DNA of 43,707 nt from Comamonadaceae bacterium (GCA_023259355.1 JAHFQI010000008.1:1-43707); one strand, 5' to 3'. Positions 25,251 to 35,800 are shown, counted from the first letter of the stretch. Notes: a model not told the origin generated them from the letters alone. Program-made: numbers and translations.

Positions 25251-25850
25251 ATGAAAATCGTTCTCGCCTCCAACAACCGGGGCAAGCTGGCCGAGCTGCA
25301 GGCCATGCTGGCCCCGCTGAACCTTGAACTGGTGCGGCAGGCCGACCTGGGCATCCCGGAGGCCGAAGAGCCCTTTCGCACCTTCGTGGAAAACGCGCTG
25401 ACCAAGGCCCGCCACGCCGCCCGCGAGAGCGGCTTGCCCGCGCTGGCCGACGATGCCGGTCTGTGCGTGGATGCCTTTGGCGGCCTGCCCGGCGTGGACA
25501 CCGCCTACTACGCCACGCAGTTCGGCTACGAAAAAGGCGACGACAACAACGTGCGCGCCTTGCTGGAGCAGATGCAGGGCATGGCCAACCGGCGCGCCGC
25601 AATGGTCAGCACACTGGTGGCCGTGCGCAGCGCCGATGATCCAGAACCGCTGATCGCCGTCGGCCGCGTGGTTGGCGAGATCGCCCGCACGCCGGTGGGC
25701 ACGAACGGGTTCGGCTTCGACCCGGTGATGTTCATCCCCGAGTTCGGCAAGACCTTTGCGCAGCTGCCCGTGGAGGTGAAGAACGCCCACAGTCACCGCG
25801 GCAAGGCCGCCCGCGCGATGCTGGAACTGATCCGCGAGCGCTGGCTGTGA
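25251..25850 (+). CDS. rdgB: dITP/XTP pyrophosphatase (RdgB/HAM1)
   Basis: A 199-residue nucleotide-sanitising enzyme that hydrolyses dITP and XTP to monophosphates. It has the N-terminal SNNRGKL substrate loop, TFVENALTKARHAA, LADDAGLCVDAFGGLPGV and GTNGFGFDPVMFIPEFGKT, all family signatures, and ends in AHSHRGKAARAML. The ATG at 25251 gives a standard length. It lies 43 nt after rph and 10 nt before hemW. Confidence 0.95.
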   Translation: MKIVLASNNRGKLAELQAMLAPLNLELVRQADLGIPEAEEPFRTFVENALTKARHAARESGLPALADDAGLCVDAFGGLPGVDTAYYATQFGYEKGDDNNVRALLEQMQGMANRRAAMVSTLVAVRSADDPEPLIAVGRVVGEIARTPVGTNGFGFDPVMFIPEFGKTFAQLPVEVKNAHSHRGKAARAMLELIRERWL

Positions 25851-25860
25851 ACCAGAGGCG

Positions 25861-27129
25861 ATGCACCCGAACCCGCCGACGCCCATGAAGCCGATCATTC
25901 CCGTGGCGCAGGCGGTCGCCGCATCGCCGATGAAAGACATCCAGCACTACATGCGGCCCGGCACGTTGCAGCTTGCCGCGCTGCCGCCCTTGTCGCTTTA
26001 TGTGCACCTGCCCTGGTGCCTGAAGAAGTGCCCTTATTGCGACTTCAATTCGCACGAGTTTCGCGCGGGAGGCGCCGAGGGAGCGTTGCCCGAGCGACGC
26101 TACATCGACGCCTTGATGGCCGACCTCGAAGCCAGCCTGCCGCTGGTCTGGGGCCGCACCGTGCACAGCATCTTCATCGGCGGCGGCACACCCAGCCTGT
26201 TTTCGCCGGAAGCCATCGACCGGCTGCTGGGCGATATCCGCGCCCGGCTGCGGCTGGAGCCCGAGTGCGAGATCACGCTCGAAGCCAACCCCGGCACTTT
26301 CGAGAAAGACCGTTTCAAGGCGTTTCGCGGCGCCGGTGTCACGCGGCTGTCGGTGGGGGTGCAAAGCTTCAACGACGCGCACCTCAAGGCGCTGGGCCGC
26401 GTGCACGACCGCGCGCAGGCCCTGGCCGCCGTGGAGGAAGCGTCGCAAGCCTTCGACACCTTCAACCTCGACCTGATGTACGCGCTGCCCGGGCAGACGC
26501 TGGCCCAGCTCGACGAGGACGTGCACACCGCGCTGGCGCTCGCGCCGCCGCACATTTCCATCTACCACCTGACGATCGAGCCGAACACCGTGTTCGCCAA
26601 GTTCCCGCCGGTGGTGCCCGAGGACGACATGGCCTACACCATGCTCGACCGCCTCACCGAACTGACCGGCACAGCCGGGCTGGAACGCTATGAAGTCTCG
26701 GCCTACGCCAGGGCGGGCCACCGCTGCTGGCACAACCTGAACTACTGGCAGTTTGGCGACTACCTGGGCATTGGTGCCGGGGCGCACAGCAAGCTCAGCT
26801 TCGCCCACCGCGTGGTGCGCCAGGTGCGCTGGCGCGAACCGCGTGGCTACATGGACCACGCGCTCGCCGGGCAGGCCGTGGCGCAGGACGACGAAGTGGC
26901 CCGCGCCGATCTGCCGTTCGAGTTCATGCTCAACGCGCTGCGGTTGAAAGAGGGCTTTGCGCTGCAGGATTTCACCGCGCGCACGGGGTTGCCCATCACC
27001 GCCATCCGGGCCGGGCTGGAAGCCGCCGAACGCAAGGGGCTGATCACGCGGGACTTCACCCACGTGCGGCCGACGGTGCAGGGGTTCGACTTCCTGAGCG
27101 ACCTGCAGTCGCTGTTCCTGCCGGGGTAG
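25861..27129 (+). CDS. hemW: Radical SAM heme chaperone HemW
   Basis: A 422-residue radical SAM protein of the HemN-like group. The 4Fe-4S motif is CLKKCPYCDF (CxxxCxxC plus Phe), preceded by SLYVHLPW. The GGGTPSLF motif and the TIEPNTVFAKFPP segment fit HemW rather than the oxidase HemN. HemW delivers heme to respiratory enzymes and does not oxidise coproporphyrinogen (family knowledge). The start at 25861 has AGAGGCG just upstream; the first 30 residues are poorly conserved, and ATG 25885 is possible. It ends 14 nt before tRNA-Ser. Confidence 0.92.
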   Translation: MHPNPPTPMKPIIPVAQAVAASPMKDIQHYMRPGTLQLAALPPLSLYVHLPWCLKKCPYCDFNSHEFRAGGAEGALPERRYIDALMADLEASLPLVWGRTVHSIFIGGGTPSLFSPEAIDRLLGDIRARLRLEPECEITLEANPGTFEKDRFKAFRGAGVTRLSVGVQSFNDAHLKALGRVHDRAQALAAVEEASQAFDTFNLDLMYALPGQTLAQLDEDVHTALALAPPHISIYHLTIEPNTVFAKFPPVVPEDDMAYTMLDRLTELTGTAGLERYEVSAYARAGHRCWHNLNYWQFGDYLGIGAGAHSKLSFAHRVVRQVRWREPRGYMDHALAGQAVAQDDEVARADLPFEFMLNALRLKEGFALQDFTARTGLPITAIRAGLEAAERKGLITRDFTHVRPTVQGFDFLSDLQSLFLPG

Positions 27130-27143
27130 AATCCGACGCCGAT

Positions 27144-27231
27144 GGAAGCGTGGCAGAGTGGTCGATTGCACCGGTCTTGAAAACCGGCGACCCGCAAGGG
27201 TCCGTGAGTTCGAATCTCACCGCTTCCGCCA
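27144..27231 (+). tRNA. tRNA-Ser (anticodon TGA)
   Basis: An 88-nt class II tRNA with CCA encoded. The acceptor GGAAGCG pairs with CGCTTCC; the anticodon stem CCGGT/ACCGG holds loop CTTGAAA with anticodon TGA. A long variable arm (CGACCCGCAAGGGTC) marks it as serine, and the T-arm is CGTGAG-TTCGAAT-CTCACC. It follows hemW by 14 nt and is followed by a strong terminator. Confidence 0.97.
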
Positions 27232-27236
27232 AATTG

Positions 27237-27270
27237 AAACCTCAAGTAGTTGATCTACTTGAGGTTTTTT
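27237..27270 (+). terminator. Rho-independent terminator after tRNA-Ser
   Basis: AAACCTCAAGTAG (27237-27249) pairs perfectly with CTACTTGAGGTTT (27255-27267) around a 5-nt loop, with the T-run TTTTTT at 27265-27270. It probably ends the hemW-tRNA transcript. Confidence 0.93.
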
Positions 27271-27379
27271 AATTTTCGAGTTCAAGATCATACGCAGCGG
27301 ATACGATAGTGATCCGGCGGCTGCCATGCGGCTGCGTTGGCATCGTATTCAGTGGAGGAACCTGGGCGCCAGGCTCAAC

Positions 27380-28069
27380 ATGACGGCTTTTGATCAAAAA
27401 ACGGTGAGTCCAATTGCCTATGCCAACTATCAAACCGAGATAGGGGTCAAGTACCTGACAGGACAAGGTGTCGTGCAGGACGCTGCCAAGGCGGTGCAGT
27501 GGTTTCGCCGGGCCGCTGATCAAGGCGATGCATTGGGCCAATACAACCTTGGCGTGGCTTATGACCGGGGCCGAGGTGTGCCGCAGGACTCCGCGCTGGC
27601 GGTGTATTGGTTTCGCGCGGCGGCCAGGCAAGGGTTGGCCATGGCGCAAGCCGGGATGGGCAGCATGTATGACCAGGGGCATGGCGTTGAGATCAACTAT
27701 TCACGCGCTGTGCATTGGTACCGCCTGGCCGCAGATCAAGGTTATGCGCCAGCGCAATACAGCCTAGGCCGGATGTTCCACGAGGGGCATGGCGTGTCGC
27801 AGGACTTCGCCCAGGCGATGCACTGGATTGCCCAGGCGGCGGCCCAGGGGGTTGCCCAGGCGCAGTACGCCCTTGGCCTCATGTTCAATCGCGGGCAGGG
27901 CGCGCCGCGGGACGATGTGCAGGCGATGAAGTGGTTCAACCTTGCCAAGGCCATCGATCCCCACCTGGGTGATCAAAATCTGCGTCAGCTTGAGGCTGTC
28001 GCCAGCCCCAAACAAATCGCCGAGGCTCAAGAAATGGCGCGTGAGTGGCGGTCTGTGCACCGTCCGTAA
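27380..28069 (+). CDS. Sel1-repeat (SLR) protein
   Basis: About 229 residues from the ATG at 27380 (MTAFDQK); an in-frame ATG at 27326 would add 18 basic residues and is less likely. Five Sel1-like repeats of 36 residues run from about residue 13 to 195, each with the pattern LG..Y..G.GV.QD...A..WF..AA.QG. These alpha-helical repeats bind other proteins. No signal peptide or membrane segment is seen, so it is probably cytoplasmic. The C-terminal 30 residues leave the repeat pattern (SPKQIAEAQEMAREW). It is a lone gene between tRNA-Ser and the convergent urease operon. Its partner is unknown. Confidence 0.82.
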   Translation: MTAFDQKTVSPIAYANYQTEIGVKYLTGQGVVQDAAKAVQWFRRAADQGDALGQYNLGVAYDRGRGVPQDSALAVYWFRAAARQGLAMAQAGMGSMYDQGHGVEINYSRAVHWYRLAADQGYAPAQYSLGRMFHEGHGVSQDFAQAMHWIAQAAAQGVAQAQYALGLMFNRGQGAPRDDVQAMKWFNLAKAIDPHLGDQNLRQLEAVASPKQIAEAQEMAREWRSVHRP

Positions 28070-28076
28070 GAGAGGC

Positions 28077-28727
28077 TCACCCGTGCGTGGGGAGCATCCC
28101 TTTTTGCACGATAAAGGCGATGACCTCATCCAGGCCCGCGTTGGTTTTCAGGTTGGTCATCACAAAGGGCCGGATGCCGCGCATGCGCTGGGTGTCGGCC
28201 TTCATCACGCCGAGGTCTGCGCCCACGTAGGGGGCCAGGTCGGTCTTGTTGATGACGAACAGGTCGCTCTTGGTGATGCCGGGGCCGCCCTTGCGCGGGA
28301 TCTTCTCGCCGGCGGCCACGTCGATCACGTAGATGGTGAGGTCCGACAGTTCGGGGCTGAAGGTGGCGGCCAGGTTGTCCCCGCCGCTTTCCACGAACAC
28401 GATGTCCGCGTCCGGGAACTGCTCCAGCATGCGGTCGATGGCTTCGAGGTTGATCGACGCGTCTTCGCGGATGGCGGTGTGCGGGCAGCCGCCGGTCTCC
28501 ACGCCCATGATGCGCTCGGCCGGCAGCGCGCCGCTCACGGTCAGCAGGCGCTGGTCTTCCTTGGTGTAGATGTCGTTGGTGATGGCGATCAGGTCGTAGC
28601 GTTCGCGCATGGCTTTGCAGAGCATCTCCAGCAGTGTGGTTTTGCCGGAGCCGACCGGCCCGCCGATGCCCACGCGCAGCGGCGGGAGATTTTTGGTGCG
28701 GTTCTTGATGTGGTGGAGTGAAGTCAT
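28077..28727 (-). CDS. ureG: Urease accessory GTPase UreG
   Basis: A 216-residue SIMIBI GTPase that drives nickel delivery to urease. Motifs seen are P-loop [15 protein letters not shown], the metal-binding GCPHT (Cys-Pro-His), [18 protein letters not shown] and the base-recognition VINKTDLA. An N-terminal short basic stretch replaces the long His-rich tail found in some UreG. It is the last gene of the operon, 8 nt after ureF, and converges with the Sel1-repeat gene with 7 nt between. Confidence 0.96.
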   Translation of the reverse strand: MTSLHHIKNRTKNLPPLRVGIGGPVGSGKTTLLEMLCKAMRERYDLIAITNDIYTKEDQRLLTVSGALPAERIMGVETGGCPHTAIREDASINLEAIDRMLEQFPDADIVFVESGGDNLAATFSPELSDLTIYVIDVAAGEKIPRKGGPGITKSDLFVINKTDLAPYVGADLGVMKADTQRMRGIRPFVMTNLKTNAGLDEVIAFIVQKGMLPTHG

Positions 28728-28735
28728 TGTGGGGC

Positions 28736-29554
28736 TCAGGAGCGGAACAGCCGCGAATACTGGGTTTCATGCTGCGCCGACAGGATGGCGAGCATGGGGG
28801 AGAAGGCCTGGCGCTCGCTGTCCAGCAGCCGATGGGCGTGATCGGCGGCGGCGGGGATTTCGCTGGCGAGACGCGCCAGGATGCGCTGGCCGGCGCTCTG
28901 GCCCAGGGGCACGGATTTCAGCGCGGCCTGTACCATGTTTTCAGCCCAGCCGAAGGCGAAGGCCAGCAGCACGTTGCGCACGGGCGCCTGGGTGCGCGAG
29001 GCGGCGAGTGCGAAGGCCACGGGGTAGGTGGGGCTCATGTCGGCCAGCGCCTGCGCTTGCAGCAGGCGCGCGGCATCGCCGGCGTCCTGGTTGCGCAGCC
29101 ATTCCACCAGCGAGCGGCCCATCTGCTCGGCCTGCAGCCGCAACTCGCTGGTTTCGCGGGTTTGCAGCACCCAGTCGTTGAGCTCACACACATGGGCCAG
29201 GTCGCCGCGCCGCCAGGCGGCGACGGCCTTGGCGACGACGGCCAGGTCGCTACGCGCGAGCGTGAGGTGCAACTGGTCGGCCAACCAGTCCGACGCGCTG
29301 GATTCGCCCGCCACGCTGCCGCATTCGACCGCGGCTTCGAGCCCTTCGGAGTAGGAGAACCCGCCCACGGGCAGCGCGGGCGACGCCAGCCAGATCAGCT
29401 GGAGCAGGCTGGCGGCGGCCAGCGCGTCGCCCTTGGGCGCGCATGGGCCGATCGCGGCCGCCTCTTGCCGGTTGAGGGCCTTTGCCGCGCGCTGTCGGGC
29501 GAACGAAAGCCGGGCTGGCGCCTGAATCGCGCGACCCGGAGGCGGGTGGCGCAT
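28736..29554 (-). CDS. ureF: Urease accessory protein UreF
   Basis: A 272-residue helical UreF that bridges UreG to the apo-urease complex and gates GTPase activity. Core motifs are [18 protein letters not shown] and [15 protein letters not shown], and it ends [12 protein letters not shown]. The N-terminal 45 residues ([15 protein letters not shown]) are an extension not typical of the family, so translation may really begin further in. The annotated ATG lies 1 nt after the ureE stop. Confidence 0.92.
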   Translation of the reverse strand: MRHPPPGRAIQAPARLSFARQRAAKALNRQEAAAIGPCAPKGDALAAASLLQLIWLASPALPVGGFSYSEGLEAAVECGSVAGESSASDWLADQLHLTLARSDLAVVAKAVAAWRRGDLAHVCELNDWVLQTRETSELRLQAEQMGRSLVEWLRNQDAGDAARLLQAQALADMSPTYPVAFALAASRTQAPVRNVLLAFAFGWAENMVQAALKSVPLGQSAGQRILARLASEIPAAADHAHRLLDSERQAFSPMLAILSAQHETQYSRLFRS

Positions 29555-29555
29555 C

Positions 29556-30140
29556 TCAGTGCTCGTGGCCGCAGCCCGGCCCGTGGACGTGGGGCGCGAC
29601 CGGGGCGGCCTTGATCACGGCGTATTTCGTTTTGGCTGCCGCCGCCGGGGCATGTGAGTGGCCGTGCCCGTCATGGGCATGGCCACCCGCCGCATACGCC
29701 CCGCTCTCAGGCTCGAACGCGGCGCTGCTCTCCACGACGGTCAGGTGCATGGCGCGCAGCATCTCGGCCAGCACATGGTCGGGCTCGATCTTCAGGTGAT
29801 CGGGCTGCAGTTCGATGGGCACATGGCGGTTGCCCAGGTGGTAGGCGGCGCGGGTCAAGTCGAACGGCGTGCCGTGCTGCGGGCTGGCCGTGATGACCAG
29901 CACCGGCTGCGGCGCCGCAATGACCTTGATCAGCGAGCCGTCCTCCGCCACCAGCACATCGCCGCCGCGCACCACGGTGCCGCGCGGCAGGAAGACACCG
30001 AGTTCACGGCCGGTGGAATCGGTGGTGGCGAAGCGGCTTTTCTGGCGCACGTCCCAATCCAGTTCGACGGTGGCGGCGCGCTTGAGCAGCGGGGCCGCCA
30101 GGCCCTGGCCGCGCGAGATGACTTTGGAGACTTGGAGCAT
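29556..30140 (-). CDS. ureE: Urease nickel metallochaperone UreE
   Basis: A 194-residue UreE. The N-terminal peptide-binding domain ([13 protein letters not shown]) is followed by the nickel-binding domain ([14 protein letters not shown], with the conserved His) and a His-rich tail ([10 protein letters not shown] and [11 protein letters not shown]) for nickel storage. The ATG at 30140 overlaps the ureC stop by one base (TGATG). It supplies Ni(II) to UreG. Confidence 0.95.
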   Translation of the reverse strand: MLQVSKVISRGQGLAAPLLKRAATVELDWDVRQKSRFATTDSTGRELGVFLPRGTVVRGGDVLVAEDGSLIKVIAAPQPVLVITASPQHGTPFDLTRAAYHLGNRHVPIELQPDHLKIEPDHVLAEMLRAMHLTVVESSAAFEPESGAYAAGGHAHDGHGHSHAPAAAAKTKYAVIKAAPVAPHVHGPGCGHEH

Positions 30141-31858
30141 CAGAACAAAAAGTAGCGTTGGGTCATCGGCAGGCTCGTCGCCGGCTCGCAGGTCAGCAAC
30201 TGGCCGTCGGCGCGCACCGCGTAGGTCTGGGCATCCACCTCCATGCGGGGGGCGTAATGGTTGTGGACCATGTCTTTCTTGCCGATGCTGCGTGTGCCTT
30301 TGACAGCGGCGAGGCGCTTGGCCAGGCCAAAGCGCTCGCCAATGCCGGCCGCCAGTCCCGCCTGGGAGACAAAGGTCAGCGAGGTCCTTGCGATCGCGCC
30401 GCCGTAGGCGCCGAACATCGGCCGGTAGTGCACCGGCTGGGGCGTCGGGATGCTGGCATTGGGGTCGCCCATGGCCGCCATGGCGATGAAACCGCCCTTG
30501 AGGATCAGCGCCGGCTTGACGCCGAAGAAAGCCGGTTTCCAGACCACCAGATCGGCCCACTTGCCGGCCTCGATGCTGCCGACTTCGTGGCTGATGCCGT
30601 GGGCGATCGCCGGGTTGATGGTCAGCTTGGCCAGGTAACGCTTGACGCGGGCATTGTCATGGCGATCGGTGTCGTCCGGGAGTTTGCCGCGCTGCTGCTT
30701 CATCTTGTGCGCGGTCTGCCAGCAGCGGATGATGACTTCGCCGACGCGGCCCATGGCCTGCGAGTCGGAGCTGAACATGCTGATCGCGCCCAGATCGTGG
30801 AGGATGTCCTCGGCGGCGATGGTCTCCTTGCGGATGCGGCTTTCGGCAAACGCCAGGTCCTCGGCAATCGACGGGTCGAGGTGGTGGCAGACCATCAGCA
30901 TGTCCACGTGCTCGTCGAGCGTGTTGATCGTGTAGGGCCGCGTCGGGTTGGTGGAGGAGGGCAGCACGTTGGCCTCGCCGACCACTTTCAAGATGTCGGG
31001 CGCATGGCCACCGCCCGCGCCTTCGGTGTGGAAGGTGTGGATGGTGCGGCCCTTGAACGCGGCCACGGTGTTCTCGACGAAGCCCGACTCGTTGAGCGTG
31101 TCGGAGTGGATCGCCACCTGCACGTCGGTTTCCTCGGCCACCGAGAGGCAGTTGTCGATGGCGGCCGGCGTGGTGCCCCAATCCTCGTGTAGCTTGAGGC
31201 CGATGGCGCCGGCGTTCACCTGCTCGTGCAGCGCGGCCGGCAGGCTGGCGTTGCCCTTGCCCAGAAAGCCCAGGTTCATCGGGAAAGCGTCGGCCGCCTG
31301 CAGCATGCGCTCGATGTTCCAGGGGCCTGGCGTGCAGGTGGTGGCGAAGGTGCCGGTGGCCGGCCCGGTGCCGCCGCCGATCATGGTGGTGACGCCGCTG
31401 CACAAGGCTTCCTCGATCTGCTGCGGCGCGATGAAGTGGATGTGCGTGTCGATGCCGCCGGCCGTGACGATGTGGCCTTCGCAACTGATGATCTCGGTGC
31501 CCGGGCCGATGACCATGTCCACGCCGGGCTGCGTGTCGGGGTTGCCGGCCTTGCCGATGGCGACGATGCGGCCGCCCTTCAAGCCGATGTCGGCCTTGAC
31601 GATGCCCCAGTGGTCGATGATCAGGGCGTTGGTCATCACGCAGTCCATCGCGCCTTCGGCCCTGGTCCTTTGCGATTGCGCCATGCCGTCGCGGATGGTC
31701 TTGCCGCCGCCGAATTTCACTTCTTCGCCGTAGCTGCCGGCGGCCAGCGTGAAGTCTTTTTCCACCTCGACGATGAGGTCGGTGTCAGCCAGGCGCATGC
31801 GGTCGCCGACGGTGGGGCCGAACATCTCGGCGTAGGCGCGCCGTCCAATGGTTGCCAT
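30140..31858 (-). CDS. ureC: Urease alpha subunit
   Basis: A 572-residue catalytic subunit that hydrolyses urea to ammonia and carbamate at a di-nickel site. Nickel ligands are visible in GIDTHIHF (two His), the carbamylated lysine in [10 protein letters not shown], and further histidines in AIHSDTLN and [15 protein letters not shown]. The mobile flap MVCHHLDP with the active-site Cys and His is intact. Length and start ([16 protein letters not shown]) are standard. ureB ends 2 nt upstream. Confidence 0.98.
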   Translation of the reverse strand: MATIGRRAYAEMFGPTVGDRMRLADTDLIVEVEKDFTLAAGSYGEEVKFGGGKTIRDGMAQSQRTRAEGAMDCVMTNALIIDHWGIVKADIGLKGGRIVAIGKAGNPDTQPGVDMVIGPGTEIISCEGHIVTAGGIDTHIHFIAPQQIEEALCSGVTTMIGGGTGPATGTFATTCTPGPWNIERMLQAADAFPMNLGFLGKGNASLPAALHEQVNAGAIGLKLHEDWGTTPAAIDNCLSVAEETDVQVAIHSDTLNESGFVENTVAAFKGRTIHTFHTEGAGGGHAPDILKVVGEANVLPSSTNPTRPYTINTLDEHVDMLMVCHHLDPSIAEDLAFAESRIRKETIAAEDILHDLGAISMFSSDSQAMGRVGEVIIRCWQTAHKMKQQRGKLPDDTDRHDNARVKRYLAKLTINPAIAHGISHEVGSIEAGKWADLVVWKPAFFGVKPALILKGGFIAMAAMGDPNASIPTPQPVHYRPMFGAYGGAIARTSLTFVSQAGLAAGIGERFGLAKRLAAVKGTRSIGKKDMVHNHYAPRMEVDAQTYAVRADGQLLTCEPATSLPMTQRYFLF

Positions 31859-31860
31859 GG

Positions 31861-32166
31861 TCAGAGCTTTCCTTGAATGAGGCCGCGGAAGCCGTACACG
31901 GTGCGTTCGCCGGCGTAGTCCACGAGTTCCACGGTGCGCTGCTGGCCGGGCTCGAAGCGCACGGCCGTGCCCGAGGCGATGTTCAGGCGCATGCCACGCG
32001 CGGCGTCGCGGTCGAAGCCGAGCGCGCCGTTGGTCTCGGCAAAGTGGTAGTGCGAGCCGACCTGGATTGGCCGGTCGCCGGTGTTCTGCACCACCAGGGT
32101 CAGGGTCCGGCGGCCGCTGTTGAGCGGGTGCTCGCCGTCGTCGGTGAAAAGTTCGCCGGGGATCAT
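31861..32166 (-). CDS. ureB: Urease beta subunit
   Basis: A 101-residue structural beta subunit ([16 protein letters not shown], then [11 protein letters not shown] and [17 protein letters not shown]). Length and motifs are standard for separate beta subunits. The stop lies 2 nt before ureC, and the small membrane protein gene lies 16 nt upstream. Confidence 0.97.
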   Translation of the reverse strand: MIPGELFTDDGEHPLNSGRRTLTLVVQNTGDRPIQVGSHYHFAETNGALGFDRDAARGMRLNIASGTAVRFEPGQQRTVELVDYAGERTVYGFRGLIQGKL

Positions 32167-32182
32167 GGGTGCCGTCCCGAGG

Positions 32183-32368
32183 TCACTTGTCGCCGCGCGT
32201 GAGCCACAGGGCCAGCCCGATCAGCGCGCCGGCCACGGCGAAGCCCCAGGCATCGGTGGCGTGCCAGTGCGTGCCGGAAAGACCATGGCCGTCGTGGGCG
32301 AGGACGCTGGAAGCCAGACTCGCCAGCGCGAAGCCGGAGGCGGTGCGAAAGAGGTTGGACATTTTCAT
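32183..32368 (-). CDS. Small His-rich membrane or exported protein between ureA and ureB
   Basis: 61 residues (ATG 32368), or 59 from ATG 32362, which is better spaced from the GAGGAG site. Residues 1-24 look like a signal peptide with the cleavage region SSVLAHDG. Then comes a His-rich patch ([12 protein letters not shown]) and one hydrophobic helix ([16 protein letters not shown]), ending in a short polar tail. I do not recognise a named family. The position in the operon, and His after a signal sequence, recall the nickel permeases HupE/UreJ that often lie here, but this protein is far too short. It may be a periplasmic nickel-binding helper or a relic of UreJ. Both ideas are inference. 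Confidence 0.7.
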   Translation of the reverse strand: MKMSNLFRTASGFALASLASSVLAHDGHGLSGTHWHATDAWGFAVAGALIGLALWLTRGDK

Positions 32369-32384
32369 AGGCTCCTCGGGTGGT

Positions 32385-32687
32385 TCATACGATCGGCTGG
32401 TGCACAGTCACGAGCTTGGTGCCATCGGGGAAGGTGGCTTCCACCTGGATGTCCGGAATCATCTCGGCGATGCCGTCCATCACGTCGGCGCGGGTCAGCA
32501 CGGCGCGGCCCTCGCTCATGAGCTGGGCCACCGTCTTGCCGTCGCGCGCGCCCTCCATCACGGCGGCGCTGATCAGCGCCACGGCTTCGGGGTAGTTGAG
32601 TTTCAGGCCGCGGGCCTTGCGGCGCTCGGCCAGCAGCGCCGCCGTGAAGATCAGCAGCTTGTCTTTTTCGCGGGGCGTGAGTTCCAT
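32385..32687 (-). CDS. ureA: Urease gamma subunit
   Basis: A 100-residue gamma subunit ([64 protein letters not shown]). Length and motifs are standard. It is the first urease gene of the operon. A possible -10 (TATGAT, 32716-32721 on the minus strand) lies about 30 nt upstream. In related bacteria ureD normally precedes ureA; here the neighbour is a divergent gene. Confidence 0.97.
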   Translation of the reverse strand: MELTPREKDKLLIFTAALLAERRKARGLKLNYPEAVALISAAVMEGARDGKTVAQLMSEGRAVLTRADVMDGIAEMIPDIQVEATFPDGTKLVTVHQPIV

Positions 32688-32776
32688 GGGGCAGGGTGTG
32701 GTGGGGAGTCTGCGGATCATAGCCAGCAAGCGCCGTGCCGCGCCATACGCCGTTTGGGGCATTTGGGCGCGCGGTG

Positions 32777-32792
32777 TGGCATGGAATCTGCA
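32777..32792 (+). promoter_or_regulatory. Candidate sigma54 (-24/-12) promoter for the permease-kinase gene
   Basis: TGGCATGGAATCTGCA matches the consensus TGGCACGNNNNTTGCA at all defined positions except two, with the diagnostic GG and GC exactly 10 nt apart. The location, 12 nt before the chosen ATG, would put the transcript start almost at the start codon. Translation would then be leaderless or begin further in (next Met at 32942). The match is seen directly; the function, and its fit to nitrogen control of a urease-linked system, are inferred. Confidence 0.4.
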
Positions 32793-32803
32793 CCCACGCC
32801 TTC

Positions 32804-35800
32804 ATGCAGTCTCCCGCCGAAGCCCATCCGCCGCCCGGCGCCGCCTTTCTGGCGCCGCCAGCGCGCGAAAGCCTGGCGGATGCGCCGCAGCAGGTCGTCA
32901 AGGTCCGGCGCGACTACAACGCCTGGGTCGCCAGCGAAACCATGGAGGACTACGCGCTGCGCTACACGCCGCAGCGCTTCCGGCGCTGGTCCGAGTGGCG
33001 CGTGGCCAACACGGCGTTCGGCGCGGCCTCGTTCCTGATCCTGGAGGCGGTGGGCGCCACGCTGCTGGTGCGCTATGGCTTCGTCAACGCCTTCTGGGCG
33101 ATTCTGGCCACCGGGCTGATCATCTTTCTGGCCGGCCTGCCGATCAGCATCTACGCCGCGCGCCATGGCGTGGACATGGACCTGCTGACGCGCGGCGCCG
33201 GCTTCGGCTACATCGGCTCCACCCTCACCTCGCTGATCTACGCCTCCTTCACCTTCATCTTCTTCGCGCTCGAAGCGGCCGTCATGGCTTACGCGCTCGA
33301 ACTGGCGCTGGGCATTCCGCCGGCCTGGGGCTATTTGATCTGCGCGCTGGTGGTGATTCCGCTGGTCACGCATGGGGTGTCGGCCATCAGCCGCCTGCAG
33401 GTCTGGACGCAGCCGCTGTGGCTGGTCATGCTGGTGGTGCCATTTGTCTATGTGCTGGTGCGTGATCCTGGTGCGTTTGTGGGTGTGATGCACTACGGCG
33501 GTGAATCCGGGCAGGGCGGGGTTTTTGACGTGCACTTGTTTGGTGCCGCACTGACGGTGGGCATCGCGCTGATCACGCAAATGGGCGAGCAGGCCGACTA
33601 CCTGCGCTTCATGCCCGCGCAGACGCCCGCAACGCGGCGGCGCTGGTGGCTGGGGGTGCTGGCGGGCGGGCCGGGCTGGGTGGTGCTGGGCGTGGTCAAG
33701 ATGCTGGGCGGCGCCCTGCTGGCCTACTTGGCCATCACCCACATGGTGCCGCCGGACCGCGCCGTGGACCCGAACCAGATGTACCTGGCGGCCTACGAAT
33801 ACGTGTTTCCGCACTACGGCTGGGCGGTGGCGGCCACGGCGGTGTTCGTGGTGGTCTCGCAGCTCAAGATCAACGTCACCAACGCCTACGCCGGCTCGCT
33901 GGCCTGGTCCAACTTCTTCTCGCGCCTCACCCACAGCCACCCCGGCCGCGTGGTCTGGGTGGTGTTCAACACGCTGATCGCCTTCATGCTCATGGAGATG
34001 AACGTGTTCCAGGCGCTGGGCGAGGTGCTGGGCCTGTACTCCAACCTGGCCATCGCCTGGATCATGGCCGTGGTGGCCGACCTGGTCGTCAACAAGCCAC
34101 TGGGGCTGTCGCCCAAGGGCATCGAGTTCAAGCGCGCCTACCTTTACGACATCAACCCGGTGGGCGTGGGCGCGATGGCGCTGGCGTCGGCGCTGTCGAT
34201 CGCCGCGCACCTGGGCGTCTTTGGCGCGCTGGCCCAGGCTTTCTCGGCGGTGATTGCGATGGTGACGGCGTTTGTCACCGCGCCGCTGATCGCCTGGGTG
34301 ACGCGGGGCCGGTATTACCTGGCCCGCGAGCCCGAAAGGGTGGCGCCACCCGCCGACGGCGGCCACCCGCGCCACGTGCTCAAGCGCTGCGTGATCTGCG
34401 AGCGCGAGTACGAGGCGCCCGACATGGCCCATTGCCCGGCCTACCAGGGCCCGATCTGCTCGCTGTGCTGCACGCTGGACGCGCGCTGCGGCGACCTGTG
34501 CAAACCCCAGGCCAGCCTGTCGGCGCAGTGGTCGTCCGCGCTGCGCTGGTTGCTGCCGCGGCGCGTCTGGCCTTACCTGGATACCGGCCTCGGGCATTTC
34601 CTGCTGCTGATGCTGCTGATCGCGCCGCTGCTGGCCACCGTCTTCGGCCTCTTGTACCGGCAGGAGCTCAGTGCGCTAATGGATCTGAGCGAGGTCTCCG
34701 ATGGCGCATTGCGCTCGGGCTTCCTCAAGGCCTACATGGCGCTGCTGGTGATCTCGGGCATCGTGGCCTGGTGGCTGGTGCTGGCGCACAAGAGCCGGCA
34801 GGTCGCGCAGGAAGAATCCAACCGCCAGACGCGGCTGCTGGTGCGCGAGATCGAACTGCACCGGCAGACCGACGAGGCCTTGCAGAACGCCACGCTCGTG
34901 GCCGAGCGCGCCAAGCAGGCGGCCGACCAGGCCAACCAGGCCAAGAGCCGCTACATCAGCGCCATCAGCCACGAGTTGCGCACGCCGCTCAACAGCATCC
35001 TGGGTTATGCCCAGCTCATGGGCGAAGACACGAGCGTGCCGCCGCACCGCAAGCAGGCGGTCAACGTGATCCGGCGCGGCGGCGAGCACCTGCTGCAGCT
35101 GATCGAGGGCACGCTGGATATCGCGCGCATCGAGTCCGGCAAGCTCAAGCTCGACGTCAGCCCGATGCGGTTTGCCGACTTCGTGCACGAGATGGCAGCC
35201 ATGTTCGAACTGCAGGCCGCCGCCAAGGGGCTGGCGTTCCGCTTCGAGGTGCAGGGGGTGATTCCCGAGGTGGTGCGCGCCGACGAAAAGCGGGTGCGGC
35301 AGATCCTCATCAACCTGCTGGGCAACGCGATCAAGTTCACGGGCGAGGGCACGGTCACGCTGCGCGTGCGCCATGCGCGCGAGATGGCGTGGCTCGACAT
35401 CGAGGACACGGGCCCGGGTCTGACGGCCGCGGAGATCGAGCGCATCTTCGAGCCGTTCGCGCGCGGCGGCAGTGCGGGCACGGCGGCGCCCGGGGCGGGG
35501 CTGGGCTTGACGATTGCCAACATGCTGACCGCGCTCATGGGCGGCGAGCTGCACGTCACCAGCGAGCCGGGCCGGGGCTCGGTGTTCCATGTGAAGCTGT
35601 TCCTGCCCGAGGTGCATGCCGCCCCGGGCAGCGCCGGCCGGCGGTTGGCGTCGCCCGGGGGCCGGCAGCGCCGCGGCTACGAGGGGCGCCGCCGCCGCAT
35701 CCTGGTGGTGGATAACGAAGAGGCCGACCGCGAACTGCTGGTCCAGCTGCTGGAGCCGCTGGGCTTCGAGCTGCGCCAGGCGGCCAGCGGCCACGACGCG

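Noticed and set aside
32735-32803. Upstream GTG start for the permease-kinase fusion
   Set aside because: The added 23 residues show no family-like sequence and would place the start upstream of the sigma54-like element; the ATG at 32804 is preferred, though not proven.
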